Of a stretch of DNA of 64,000 bases, positions 48,170 to 56,755 are shown piece by piece. The notes beneath the pieces are model-generated. The model saw only the letters and a program-made list of their open reading frames with translations, was not told where the DNA came from and made no database searches. Source of the DNA: Pseudoroseomonas cervicalis (lineage in GTDB: Bacteria; Pseudomonadota; Alphaproteobacteria; Acetobacterales; Acetobacteraceae). The translations under genes were made by a program, and so were the position numbers. The stretch is taken from NCBI RefSeq assembly GCF_030818485.1, contig NZ_JAUTAJ010000004.1, positions 1,901,001-1,965,000 on the forward strand, read 5' to 3'. The first letter of the stretch is position 1. The number at the start of each line of letters is the position of its first letter.

Positions 48170-48502
48170 TCAGCCGCGCGCCGCCAGACCGGCCAGCACC
48201 TGGCCGTTCAGCAGCAGCAGCAGGTCGAGATCGGGGCGCGGCCCGGCGCATTCGCGCAGCACCGTGGCGGCCAGCCGGCCGAGGCCCTGGCGCAGCGCCT
48301 CGGGCAGGGTGTTGTCGGGGCGCGCCAGCGCCAGCAGCACGCCCTGCCACAGCCGGCGCAGCAGCAGCAGCGCCGCCCGCTGCCCCTCCGGCCCGGCGGC
48401 GCGGCTGTTGCGCAGCTGGCGCTGCACCAGGCGGAAGGCGGCCGCCTCCTGCGCCCGGCCGAGGCGCGGCGCGGGCGGCAGGGCGGGGGAAGCCGCGCTC
48501 AT
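48170..48502 (-). CDS. flaF: Flagellar biosynthesis regulator FlaF (second copy)
   Basis: 110 residues clearly paralogous to the downstream copy: EAAAFRLVQRQLRNS, RRLWQGVLLALARPDNTLP, LRQGLGRLAATVLREC, DLDLLLLLNGQVLAGL align block for block. Its start overlaps the flbT stop by 4 bases (ATGA), the usual flbT-flaF coupling, so this is probably the ancestral position. Two FlaF copies in a row suggest duplication with possible specialisation for different flagellins. Confidence 0.85.
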   Translation of the reverse strand: MSAASPALPPAPRLGRAQEAAAFRLVQRQLRNSRAAGPEGQRAALLLLRRLWQGVLLALARPDNTLPEALRQGLGRLAATVLRECAGPRPDLDLLLLLNGQVLAGLAARG

Positions 48503-48978
48503 GCCGGGCCCGGCGCGACGCTGCCCGGGGCGAGGGTGGCGACGGGCACGGCGGCACCCGGCAGCGGCGCCGGCGCGGCGCCGGGCATGGCCGCCAGCAC
48601 CGCATCCTCATGCTGCATGACCCGCCGCACCAGCTTCAGCGCCTGGTAGCATTCATCCTGCTCGGCCTGGGCCAGGGCGCTTTCCAGCAGCCCGCGCGCC
48701 AGGTTGGAGGTGGTGGCCTGCTGGAATTCGGCGATCAGGTCGCGCGCCAGCTCCAGCCCGCGCTCGCGCTCCTCCTCATTGCCGATATAGGCGGTCTGCA
48801 GCGCGAAATAGATGCGCCGCGCCGGGGTGGTGGCGGCGTCCGGGGTCATGATCTGCTTGCCGAAGAGGAAGCGCGCGCGGCTGGTCAGCTCGATCCGGGT
48901 GCGGTTGCGGAAACGCAGCGGGGCGCCGTTGACGACCAGCAGATCGCCCTGGCGCAGCTCGAGCACGAGAGTGGACAT
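48499..48978 (-). CDS. flbT: Flagellin synthesis regulator FlbT
   Basis: 159 residues. FlbT binds the flagellin mRNA leader and controls its stability and translation when secretion is not ready. Family features are LVLELRQGDLLVVNGAPLRFRNRTRIEL at the N terminus, FLFGKQIM, TPARRIYFALQTAYIG, and YQALKLVRRVMQHED. The C-terminal ~25 residues are an Ala/Pro extension. The ATG 48978 has only a weak ribosome binding site; a 31-codon ORF with a strong one ends 7 bases upstream, so coupled translation is plausible. Confidence 0.9.
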   Translation of the reverse strand: MSTLVLELRQGDLLVVNGAPLRFRNRTRIELTSRARFLFGKQIMTPDAATTPARRIYFALQTAYIGNEEERERGLELARDLIAEFQQATTSNLARGLLESALAQAEQDECYQALKLVRRVMQHEDAVLAAMPGAAPAPLPGAAVPVATLAPGSVAPGPA

Positions 48979-48985
48979 GGAGGGG

Positions 48986-49081
48986 CTATTTCCCTGGCAG
49001 GCGGAGGAGCGTGAGGGGGGGCGTGGCGCGGCGACGGGCCGCGTCCGGCGGCCAGGCCGGCCGCGCCGGGGGTCGGGACAT
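48986..49081 (-). CDS. Possible 31-residue upstream ORF coupled to flbT
   Basis: ATG 49081 is preceded by GAGGAG with a 5-base spacer. The ORF codes for a basic, Pro-rich peptide (MSRPPARPAWPPDAARRR... LLRLPGK) and ends in TAG 7 bases before the flbT ATG, whose own ribosome binding site is poor. The layout is that of a leader peptide whose translation delivers ribosomes to flbT. It matches no family I know and could be chance. Confidence 0.4.
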   Translation of the reverse strand: MSRPPARPAWPPDAARRRATPPLTLLRLPGK

Positions 49082-49105
49082 GACCGCTCCTCGCACCGGG
49101 CCGCC

Positions 49106-49123
49106 GGCCATGCCGGCATGGCC
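49106..49123. repeat. 18-base perfect palindrome upstream of flbT
   Basis: GGCCATGCCGGCATGGCC reads identically on both strands. It lies 25 bases before the small upstream ORF, in the presumed flbT promoter or leader, and could be an operator. Confidence 0.5.
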
Positions 49124-49220
49124 CGCCATGCCCGGGGGGCGCCGGGCCGCCGCGCTGACGCGCCGCGCCGCCGGGCTGGCGGCGCGGTCTCACCCTGTGT
49201 TGAGAGAGGTGAAGCTGCGG

Positions 49221-50450
49221 TTAAACGAGGCGCCTCAGCAGCAGCAGGGCGCCGGCCACGTCCTGGCCGCGCTCCTGCCGCAGCACGCTCTCCTGCTCGG
49301 CCAGGATGCCGAGGCCGGCCCCTGCGCAGAGGCCGCGCAGATGCGGCAGGGCGTGGCGGTAGCGCAGCCCCTCCCCCAGCGCGTAGGGGCTGGCCGCGCC
49401 GGTCTCGACGCTGAAGAGGGCGAGGCCGCCCGGGCGCAGCGCGCCGGCGATGGCGGCGAGCGCGGGGGCCAGATCGCCCAGATAGTTCAGCACATCGGCG
49501 GCCGCGACCAGGTCATAGGCGGCGGGGCGCGTCGGCAGGAAATCCAGCAGATCGGCCTCGTGCAGCGCGGTGTAGCAGCCGGTGCGCGCCGCCTCCGCCA
49601 GCATGCGGGGCGCGAGGTCCAGCCCCTCCAGCCGCCGCGCGAAGGGCGCCAGCGCCAGGCCGGACAGCCCGGTGCCGCAGCCGAGGTCGAGGATGTCGAG
49701 CGTGCCCTCGGCCGGAACGCCCCCTTCGGCTCCACCATGGGCCGCCAGCAGCGCGGCCAGCGCCTGCGGCGTGCGATAGGCCAGGCGCTGGGTCAGCTCC
49801 TCGTCGAAGCGCGGCGCGTACTGGTCGAACAGGTCGCGCACATAGGCGGCCGGGGCGCGGTCCGGCGCCGCGGCGGCGCCGAGGGCGGCCAGCAGGAAAC
49901 GCGCCTGCCCGGCCAGGCCGGCCGCCTCTCCGGCCAGGCGCAAAGCCGCCTCGGCCTCGCGCCGCGCCTCGGCCCCTGCCCCGGCCTCGCGCGCCGCATG
50001 GGCCAGCGCCAGCCGCGCCTCGGCCGAGCGGGGCTCGAGCTTCACCGCCTGGCGCAGCGGCGGCAGCGCCTCCCGCGCCCGGCCCAGCGCCGCGAGCGCC
50101 TGGCCCAGATGCCGCAGGCTCAGCCCGTCCTGCGGGCGGCGCCGCAGCGCGGCGCGCAGCGCGGCCACCGCCTCCTCCAGCCGCCCGGCCTCGGCCAGGG
50201 CCGCGCCGAGCGAGGCCAGATAGACCGGCGCCTCGGGCTGCCTTGCCACGGCGCGGCGGATCAGCGCGATGGCGCCGGGGAGGTCGCCCTGCTGGCGCAG
50301 CACGGTGCCGAGCAGGTTCAGCGCGTCCGGCTGCTCCGGCGCCAGCGCCAGCACCTGGCGGTAGAGCGCGGCGGCCTCCGCCAGCGCGCCCTGCCGGTGC
50401 AGCGCCGCGCCCTGGCGCAGCAGCGCCGCCGGATCCGCGGCGCCGCTCAG
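49221..50450 (-). CDS. TPR-repeat SAM-dependent methyltransferase
   Basis: About 409 residues. N-terminal tetratricopeptide repeats (for example [59 protein letters not shown]) cover roughly residues 1-170. The C-terminal methyltransferase domain has motif [16 protein letters not shown], then [11 protein letters not shown] and [11 protein letters not shown]. Predicted TPR-methyltransferases of this kind act on unknown substrates. The TPR frame is open up to a CTG at 50450 that overlaps the fhs stop as CTGA; GTG 50354 is a shorter alternative start. Between fhs and flbT on the same strand. Confidence 0.8.
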   Translation of the reverse strand: MSGAADPAALLRQGAALHRQGALAEAAALYRQVLALAPEQPDALNLLGTVLRQQGDLPGAIALIRRAVARQPEAPVYLASLGAALAEAGRLEEAVAALRAALRRRPQDGLSLRHLGQALAALGRAREALPPLRQAVKLEPRSAEARLALAHAAREAGAGAEARREAEAALRLAGEAAGLAGQARFLLAALGAAAAPDRAPAAYVRDLFDQYAPRFDEELTQRLAYRTPQALAALLAAHGGAEGGVPAEGTLDILDLGCGTGLSGLALAPFARRLEGLDLAPRMLAEAARTGCYTALHEADLLDFLPTRPAAYDLVAAADVLNYLGDLAPALAAIAGALRPGGLALFSVETGAASPYALGEGLRYRHALPHLRGLCAGAGLGILAEQESVLRQERGQDVAGALLLLRRLV

Positions 50451-52117
50451 AACAGCCCCTCGATGCGGCCCTCTTCATCCAGGCCGATGCCCTCGGCGGC
50501 GGGGCGGCGCGGCAGGCCGGGCATGGTCATGATCTCGCCGGCGATGGCGACGATGAAGCCGGCACCGGCCGAGAGCCGCACATCGCGCAGCGGCAGCACA
50601 TGCCCCTCCGGCGCGCCCATCAGCGAGGGGTCGGCGCTGAAGGAATACTGCGTCTTGGCGATGCAGACGGGCACATGGCCGAAGCCCGCCTCCTCGAACT
50701 TCTTCAACTTGGCCGCCACCGGCGGGGGAATGGCGACGCTGGCGGCGTGGTAGATCTCGCGCGCCACCGTCTCAATCTTGCCGGAGAGCGACATGTGGTC
50801 GTTGTAGAGCGGCTCGAATTTGGCGGTGCCGCCGGCGATCAGCCCCTGCACGGCGCGGGCGAGATCGGCGGCGCCCGCCGCGCCATCCGCCCAATGGGTG
50901 CAGAGGATGGCCTCGGTGCCGAGCTTCGCCATCGCCGCCTTCACCGCCGCCACCTCGGCCTCGGTGTCGCTGGTGAATTTGTTCAGCGCCACCACCACGG
51001 GCAGGCCGAATTTCTGCATGTTCTGCACATGGCGGGCCAAATTGGCGATGCCGCGATTGACCGCCGCCACATCCTCGGTGCCCAGCGCCGATTTGGCGAC
51101 GCCGCCATGCAGCTTCAGCGCCCGCACGGTCGCGACCACGACGCAGGCCGAGGGGGCGAGGCCCGCCTGGCGGCATTTGATGTCGAGGAATTTCTCGGCG
51201 CCCAGATCGGCGCCGAAGCCGGCCTCGGTGACGACGACATCGGCCAGCTGCAGGGCGAGCCGCGTGGCGATGACGCTGTTGCAGCCATGCGCGATATTGG
51301 CGAACGGCCCGCCATGCACCAGCGCCGGCGAGCCAGCGAGCGTCTGCACCAGGTTCGGCGCCAGCGCGTCGCGCAGCAGCGCCGCCATGGCGCCATCCGC
51401 CTTCAGGTCGCGCGCGGTGATGCTGCGCCCGTCCCGCGTCTGGCCGATGATGATGCGGCCCAGCCGGGCCTGCAGGTCGGCCAGGTCCTTCGAGAGGCAG
51501 AACACCGCCATCACCTCGGAAGCGACGGTGATGTCGAAACCATCCTCCCTCGGAAAACCGTTCGGCACGCCGCCCAGGGCCGCGGTGATGCCGCGCAGCG
51601 CCCGGTCGTTCATGTCGATGGCGCGGCGCCAGGAGATGCGGCGCGCATCGAGGCCGAGCTCATTGCCCCAGTAGAGATGGTTGTCGATCATCGCCGCCAG
51701 CAGGTTGTTGGCGGCGGTGATGGCGTGGAAATCGCCGGTGAAGTGGAGGTTGATCTCCTCCATCGGCACCACCTGGGCATGGCCGCCGCCGGTGGCGCCG
51801 CCCTTGACCCCGAAGCAGGGGCCGAGCGAGGGCTCGCGCAGCGCGATCATGGTGCGGGTGCCGAGGCTGTTCAGCGCATCGCCCAGGCCGATGGTGGTGG
51901 TGGTCTTGCCCTCCCCCGCCGCGGTCGGGTTGATGCCGGTGACCAGCACCAGCGCGCCCGGCCTGTTGGCTTCCTGGGCGCGCAGGAAATCCAGCCCGAT
52001 CTTCGCCTTGTAGCGGCCATAGGGCTCCAGCGCCGTGTCGGGGATGCCGGCGCGGGCGGCCACCTCCTGGATCGGAAGCAGCGTCGCCGCGCGGGCAATG
52101 TCGAGATCGGTCGCCAT
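50447..52117 (-). CDS. fhs: Formate-tetrahydrofolate ligase
   Basis: ATP-dependent synthesis of 10-formyltetrahydrofolate from formate. 556 residues as usual. Nucleotide-binding loop [19 protein letters not shown] (about 64-82), then [36 protein letters not shown] and the C-terminal [20 protein letters not shown] 52117 follows AAGGAG-like sequence (GGCTCCTTC on the plus strand complement, weak). Overlaps the next gene's CTG start. One-carbon supply for purines and formyl-Met. Confidence 0.95.
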   Translation of the reverse strand: MATDLDIARAATLLPIQEVAARAGIPDTALEPYGRYKAKIGLDFLRAQEANRPGALVLVTGINPTAAGEGKTTTTIGLGDALNSLGTRTMIALREPSLGPCFGVKGGATGGGHAQVVPMEEINLHFTGDFHAITAANNLLAAMIDNHLYWGNELGLDARRISWRRAIDMNDRALRGITAALGGVPNGFPREDGFDITVASEVMAVFCLSKDLADLQARLGRIIIGQTRDGRSITARDLKADGAMAALLRDALAPNLVQTLAGSPALVHGGPFANIAHGCNSVIATRLALQLADVVVTEAGFGADLGAEKFLDIKCRQAGLAPSACVVVATVRALKLHGGVAKSALGTEDVAAVNRGIANLARHVQNMQKFGLPVVVALNKFTSDTEAEVAAVKAAMAKLGTEAILCTHWADGAAGAADLARAVQGLIAGGTAKFEPLYNDHMSLSGKIETVAREIYHAASVAIPPPVAAKLKKFEEAGFGHVPVCIAKTQYSFSADPSLMGAPEGHVLPLRDVRLSAGAGFIVAIAGEIMTMPGLPRRPAAEGIGLDEEGRIEGLF

Positions 52118-52226
52118 GAAGGAGCCTTGCGCGAGAGGAGCAGAGCGACCGGCTTAAACAAGGCGTTACCCCACGGCAAGCGGGGGGCGGCCAATGGCGG
52201 ACAAGCGCGGCCCCGGCGCCGCCTCG

Positions 52227-52255
52227 TTGCCGCCCCGCAAGAGTGACAACATTTA
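52227..52255 (+). promoter_or_regulatory. Possible promoter of the citrate transporter gene
   Basis: TTGCCG (52227-52232), a 17-base spacer, then CATTTA (52250-52255), inside the least GC-rich part of the fhs-transporter gap. Nearby are two CAAGAGTG repeats and two CCGTATCG repeats, candidates for a regulator site. The -10 is poor. Confidence 0.3.
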
Positions 52256-52368
52256 CAAGAGTGTGGCCGCGCCGTATCGGGACCGCTCCCGCCGTATCGC
52301 AGGGCGCGCGCCCGCCGCCGCCCTGCGCCCCCGCCACCGGCCGCCGGCCACCCCCGCGAGGGAGCTGC

Positions 52369-53682
52369 ATGCTGACATTTCTCGCCTATCTCATGGTCGT
52401 GGTGTTCATGACCCTGATCATGACAGGCCGCCTGCCCGCCCTGCTCAGCCTGATCCTGGTGCCCACCGCCTTCGCCCTGCTGGCCGGCTTCGGCGGCAGC
52501 ATGGGCCCGATGATGCTGGAGGGCATCCGCAGCCTGGCGCCGACCGGCGTGATGCTGCTCTTCGCCATCCTGTATTTCGGCATCATGATCGATGCCGGGC
52601 TGTTCGACCCGGTGGCGCGCACCGTGCTGCGCTTCGTCAAGGGCGACCCGGTGCGCATCGTCATCGGCACCGCGGTGCTGGCGATGATCGTCTCGCTGGA
52701 TGGCGACAGCGCCACCTCCTACCTGATCACCACCACCGCGATGCTGCCGCTCTACCGGCGGCTCGGCATGAACCCGCTGATCGCCGCCTGCGTCATCATG
52801 CTGGCCGCCGGCAACACCAACCTCACCCCCTGGGGCGGGCCGACGGCGCGCGCCGCCAGCGCCCTGCATCTCGACCCCAACGCGCTGTTCGTGCCGCTGG
52901 TGCCCTCGATGATCGCCTGCGCGCTGACCACGATCGGCATCGCCTGGCTGCTCGGCCGGCGCGAGCGGGCGCGCATCGGCATCGCCTCGCTGGACCGGCT
53001 GGACGATGTGCCCGCCCCCGCCGGCGGGCTGGTCGACACGCATGATCCCGCGCCGCCGGAGCGCCGGCCGCATCTGCTCTGGGTGAATCTGGCGCTGACG
53101 CTCGCGCTGATGGCCAGCCTGCTGCTGGGGCTGCTGCCGCTGCCGGCGCTGTTCATGATCGCCTTCGCCATCGCCATGGTCATCAACTACCCGAAGATGG
53201 AGGACCAGAAGGCGCGCATCGCGGCCCATGCGCCGAATGTGCTGGCGGTGGTGTCGCTGATCTTCGCCGCCGGCATCTTCACCGGCATCCTCTCCGGCAC
53301 CGGCATGGTGGAGGCGATGGCGCAGAGCGTGCTGGCCATCATCCCCGAGGGCGCCGGGCGCTACATCCCGCTGATCACCGCCATCGTCAGCGTGCCCTTC
53401 ACCTTCTTCATCTCCAACGACGCCTTCTATTTCGGCATCCTGCCGGTGCTGGCGCAGGCGGCGGCGGCGCATGGCATCCCGCTGGAGGCGATCGGCCGCG
53501 CCTCGCTGGTCGGGCAGCAGGTGCATCTGCTGAGCCCGCTGGTCGCCTCGACCTATCTGCTGGTCGGGCTGTGCAATGTCGATTTCGGCGCGCATCAGCG
53601 CTTCACCCTGCCCTGGTCGCTGCTGCTGGCGGTGGTGATGCTGGGCGTCTCGGCGCTGCTCGGGGTGATCCCGGTCTTCTGA
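52369..53682 (+). CDS. CitM-type citrate:proton (or metal-citrate) symporter
   Basis: 437-residue transporter of the CitMHS family with about 12 membrane segments. Family marks: LVPTAFALLAGFG, DSATSYLITTTAMLPLYRRLGMNP, AAGNTNLTPWGGPTARAASAL, and the C-terminal SNDAFYFGILPVLAQAAAAHG with LVGQQVHLLSPLVAS. CitM transports Mg- or Ca-complexed citrate; exact specificity is open. Divergent from fhs and followed by a TctC-type binding protein. Confidence 0.88.
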   Translation: MLTFLAYLMVVVFMTLIMTGRLPALLSLILVPTAFALLAGFGGSMGPMMLEGIRSLAPTGVMLLFAILYFGIMIDAGLFDPVARTVLRFVKGDPVRIVIGTAVLAMIVSLDGDSATSYLITTTAMLPLYRRLGMNPLIAACVIMLAAGNTNLTPWGGPTARAASALHLDPNALFVPLVPSMIACALTTIGIAWLLGRRERARIGIASLDRLDDVPAPAGGLVDTHDPAPPERRPHLLWVNLALTLALMASLLLGLLPLPALFMIAFAIAMVINYPKMEDQKARIAAHAPNVLAVVSLIFAAGIFTGILSGTGMVEAMAQSVLAIIPEGAGRYIPLITAIVSVPFTFFISNDAFYFGILPVLAQAAAAHGIPLEAIGRASLVGQQVHLLSPLVASTYLLVGLCNVDFGAHQRFTLPWSLLLAVVMLGVSALLGVIPVF

Positions 53683-53812
53683 GGACAGCGCGGCGGCGGC
53701 CGGCCGGCCGCCGCCGCGGCCACGTCCCGGGGGTCGCCATGGCCCTTGGCGGGCCGCGCATCGTCATGTCATCGTACCGGCAGAAGCAGAAAAGCCTGCC
53801 GGAGAAACGTCC

Positions 53813-54820
53813 ATGCGCCGTCGTACCCTGTCCGCCCTGCTGGGCGGGCTGCCCCTGCTGCCTGCCCTGCCGCGCGCCGCCGGCGCGCAAGGCGCGCCCG
53901 CCGCCCCCGCCGGCGGCGCCTGGCCCAACCGCCCGGTCACCATGCTGGTGCCCTTCGTGGCCGGCGGCCCCTCCGACATCGTCGCCCGCGCCATCTCCAA
54001 CCGGATGAGCCAGACCATCGGCCAGACCGTGGTGGTGGAGAACCGCCCCGGCGCCAATGGCGAGATCGCCGGCCGCGCGCTGGCCCGCGCCGAGCCGGAT
54101 GGCTACACGCTGATGACCGGCTCGATCGGCGTCTTCGCCATCAACGCCGCGCTGCGCCCCGATCTGGGCTACGACCCGGTGAAGGAATTCGCCCCCGTCA
54201 CCCTGGCCGTCACCACGCCCAATGTGCTGGTGGTCAATCCGGAGCGCGTGCCGGTGCGCGACGTCGCCGGGCTGATCGCCTGGCTGAAGAGCACAGGGCG
54301 CAATGCCAGCTACTCCACCAGCGGCGTCGGCTCCTCCGACCAGATGACGGCGGAGCTGTTCAAGCAGCGCACCGGCACCGATGTGGCGCATGTGCCCTAT
54401 CGCGGCGGCGCCGCGGCGGCGACCGACCTGATCGCCGGCAATGTGCAGATGTCCTTCCAGAATCTCGGCACCGTCGCCGGCCATATCCAGTCCGGCCGGC
54501 TGCGCGCGCTGATGGTGACCGATTCGCGGCGCCACCCGGTGCTGCCCGACGTGCCGACCTCGGCCGAGGCGGGCATCGAGGATTTTGTCGTCACCTCCTG
54601 GCAGGCGGTGATGGCGCCCTCCGGCATGCCGGCGGCGCTGCGCGGGCGGGTGCATGCGGCGGTGGCCGAGGCGCTGCGCCACCCGGAGGTGCAGCCGCGG
54701 CTGGAGCAGATCGGCCTGAGCGTGGTGGCCAACACGCCCGAGGATTACAGCCGCTTCCAGCAGGCCGAGATCGCGCGCTGGCGCGAGGTGATCCAGCGCG
54801 CCGGCATCAAGCCGGAATGA
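53813..54820 (+). CDS. Tripartite tricarboxylate transporter substrate-binding protein (TctC/Bug)
   Basis: 335-residue periplasmic protein with a signal peptide ending near AGAQG (residue 27). Bug signatures: MLVPFVAGGPSDIVARAI, VVVENRPGANGEIAGRALA, DVAHVPYRGGAAAATDL, and MVTDSRRHPVLPDVPTSAEAG. Follows the CitM-type gene by 130 bases, so the pair may serve the same tricarboxylate substrate, though the two families normally use different mechanisms. No TctA/TctB permease nearby. Confidence 0.92.
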   Translation: MRRRTLSALLGGLPLLPALPRAAGAQGAPAAPAGGAWPNRPVTMLVPFVAGGPSDIVARAISNRMSQTIGQTVVVENRPGANGEIAGRALARAEPDGYTLMTGSIGVFAINAALRPDLGYDPVKEFAPVTLAVTTPNVLVVNPERVPVRDVAGLIAWLKSTGRNASYSTSGVGSSDQMTAELFKQRTGTDVAHVPYRGGAAAATDLIAGNVQMSFQNLGTVAGHIQSGRLRALMVTDSRRHPVLPDVPTSAEAGIEDFVVTSWQAVMAPSGMPAALRGRVHAAVAEALRHPEVQPRLEQIGLSVVANTPEDYSRFQQAEIARWREVIQRAGIKPE

Positions 54821-54860
54821 GACGACCCGCCGCGCCCGCCGCATGATCCGGATCCGGCGA

Positions 54861-54874
54861 CTGATCCAGATCAA
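54861..54874 (+). promoter_or_regulatory. FNR/FixK-type box upstream of ompW
   Basis: CTGATCCAGATCAA matches the palindromic consensus TTGATNNNNATCAA at nine of ten fixed positions. It lies 116 bases before the probable ompW start, the distance expected for a class II activator site with a leader. OmpW is FNR-controlled in E. coli, so oxygen regulation is a reasonable inference. Confidence 0.6.
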
Positions 54875-54989
54875 GGACGGCGCGGCGCGGCGCGCCTAAT
54901 CCCTCCTGCATGGCGGCAATGGCCGCCTGCAGTTCCGGCGGCGACGCCGGTCCCATGGTGGCCCCGCCGCCTGGATGGAGAGGTTGGTC

Positions 54990-55655
54990 GTGATCAAGAC
55001 AATGGGCGGCACCCTGGCCGCCGCCGCGATGGGTGTGGCGCTGCTGGCCGCCCCCGCACAGGCGCAATCCCCGGAGCCCGCCTTCCGCGGCAAGCAGGCC
55101 GGCGACCTGGTGCTCGGCTTCGGCCTGATCGGCGTGCTGCCGCAGAGCGGCGGCCGGGTGGATGCGATCGGCGGCAAGCCGGACGCTTCCGACACCCTGA
55201 CCCCGCAGCTCGACCTGACCTACTTCCTGACGCCGCAGATCTCGCTGAACCTGATCGCCGCCACCACGCGGCATGATGTGAAGGTGCGCGGCTCGGCGCT
55301 GGGCGATGTCGATCTCGGCCGCGTCTGGGCGCTGCCGCCGACCCTGACGCTGCAGTTCCACCCGCTGCCGCAGGCGCGCTTCAGCCCCTATCTCGGCGCC
55401 GGCATCAACTACACCGTCTTCTATGGCGAGGGCGGCAGCCGCACCGCGCCGGTCAGCAAGGTCGATATCGAGAACAGCTGGGGCTGGGCGCTGAATGCCG
55501 GCTTCGACTACGCGCTGAACGACCATTGGGGCGTCAATTTCGACGTGAAGAAGCTGTTCCTGCGGCCGGATGTCTCGGTCAATGGCGGCGCCATCGGCGC
55601 GCGGGCGGATCTCGACCCGTGGATCGTCGGCGCCTCGCTGCGCTACCGCTTCTGA
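54990..55655 (+). CDS. ompW: Outer-membrane protein OmpW
   Basis: 221-residue eight-stranded barrel. Signal peptide about 1-26 (LAAAAMGVALLAAPAQAQ). OmpW family marks: GDLVLGFGLIGVLPQSGG, LTPQLDLTYFLTPQISLNLIAATTRHDV, FSPYLGAGINYTVFY and the C-terminal VGASLRYRF ending in phenylalanine. I prefer GTG 54990 because GGAGAGG lies 6 bases before it; ATG 54975 would place that Shine-Dalgarno inside the gene. An FNR-like box lies upstream. Confidence 0.9.
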   Translation: MIKTMGGTLAAAAMGVALLAAPAQAQSPEPAFRGKQAGDLVLGFGLIGVLPQSGGRVDAIGGKPDASDTLTPQLDLTYFLTPQISLNLIAATTRHDVKVRGSALGDVDLGRVWALPPTLTLQFHPLPQARFSPYLGAGINYTVFYGEGGSRTAPVSKVDIENSWGWALNAGFDYALNDHWGVNFDVKKLFLRPDVSVNGGAIGARADLDPWIVGASLRYRF

Positions 55656-55796
55656 GCGACGGGCCGGCCGCAGGAGGCGGCCCGGCCGCGCATCGCGGCC
55701 GCGCGGGGAAAAGCCCCGCCGCCGGCCGCCGAGTTTCCCGGGGGGCGCCCTTGCGGCGCCCTCCGGCGTGCCGGCCCCCGGCCCGCTGCCGGCGGC

Positions 55797-56606
55797 TCAG
55801 CCCTGGCGCCCGGACGCCGCGCCGCTGCGGGCCAGCTGCGTGCCGGCGCTGCGCGCCGGGTGGCCCGGCGTGGCGGCGGCCAGGCCCAGCGAGACGGTGG
55901 TGACGCGCCAAGCGCCGTCCTGCCAGGCCAGCTCCAGGCCCAGCCCGGCCCCGGCCGGCTGCCCCGCCATGGCGGGCTGCGGCGCCAGCGCCAGGCGCAG
56001 GCTGGACCAGCCGGTCATCTGCCAGCCCTCCCAGCGCGCCACCGGGCGCAGCACCGCGTCGCTCAGGCCCGGCGCCGCCTGGCGGCGCACCGCCACCGCC
56101 TGGCGCAGCGCCGCCGCATCCTGCCAGCCGCGCTGCATCTCGCCCGAGAGCATCGCCAGATAGGCATCCGCCGTGCCGCCCAGGGCCGGCAGGGCCGGCG
56201 CCGCCTGCGGCGCGCGCGGCGCCGCCTGGTCCAGCTGCGCCAGCAGCGGCGCCACATCCTGCCGCAGCAGCATGCCGGCCAGCTGCACCGCCGCCGTCAC
56301 CGGCGTCAGCGCGGCGGCGCAGAGCCCGGCGCCGGCCAGCACCGCCAGCAGGGCCAGCGCCAGCCGGGCGCGGCGCGGGCGGCGGGCGGTGGCGGGCGCC
56401 GCGGGGCGCGGCGCGGCCGGCGCCTGGCCCGCATCATAGTCTGCCCAGACCTGGTCCCAGCTGGCCTGATCCGGATCGGCCTGGTTCCGGCCGGGGCGGG
56501 CGATGTCGCGGGGCTGTTCCGCCGGGGCCGGCCGGGCCGGCGCGGGGCGCGGCAGCACGGCGTGGAGCGGCAGGAGAGCAGTGTCAGGGAGTCCCGCGTG
56601 TCGCAT
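55797..56606 (-). CDS. Hypothetical membrane-anchored protein, possibly DUF2939-like
   Basis: 269 residues. N-terminal ~75 residues are Pro/Ala-rich and contain QASWDQVWADYDAG; one membrane segment (about 82-102, LALALLAVLAGAGLCAAAL) leads into an extracytoplasmic domain whose start, TPVTAAVQLAGMLLRQDVAPLLAQLD, resembles the DUF2939 pattern, and ends with a beta-rich WQDGAWRVTTVSLGL. Function unknown. Preceded by a structured AT-richer leader (56607-56700). Neighbour of the Mla-like operon but separated from it. Confidence 0.55.
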   Translation of the reverse strand: MRHAGLPDTALLPLHAVLPRPAPARPAPAEQPRDIARPGRNQADPDQASWDQVWADYDAGQAPAAPRPAAPATARRPRRARLALALLAVLAGAGLCAAALTPVTAAVQLAGMLLRQDVAPLLAQLDQAAPRAPQAAPALPALGGTADAYLAMLSGEMQRGWQDAAALRQAVAVRRQAAPGLSDAVLRPVARWEGWQMTGWSSLRLALAPQPAMAGQPAGAGLGLELAWQDGAWRVTTVSLGLAAATPGHPARSAGTQLARSGAASGRQG

Positions 56607-56619
56607 GAGAGTAGCAAAA

Positions 56620-56658
56620 CCTCGTCCTTGTCTCGGTTTTGAGATTAGTGGGACGAGG
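56620..56658 (-). promoter_or_regulatory. Two-tier hairpin in the leader of the hypothetical gene
   Basis: Outer arms CCTCGTCC (56620-56627) and GGACGAGG (56651-56658) enclose inner arms TCTC and GAGA around GGTTTT. It lies 14 bases before the minus-strand start codon at 56606 and could mask or regulate the start. Confidence 0.4.
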
Positions 56659-56755
56659 GTAAGAGGAGGGTTAACGGCGCTCACTTTTGTGCGATAGGCC
56701 AGATCTCCGCGACGGAGGCGAAGCGGGCGCGCCAGGGCCGCCCCTCCCCCGGGCC

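Noticed and set aside
52118..52200. Riboswitch in the fhs leader
   Set aside because: The leader is short and I could not match any known folate, SAM or glycine riboswitch core.
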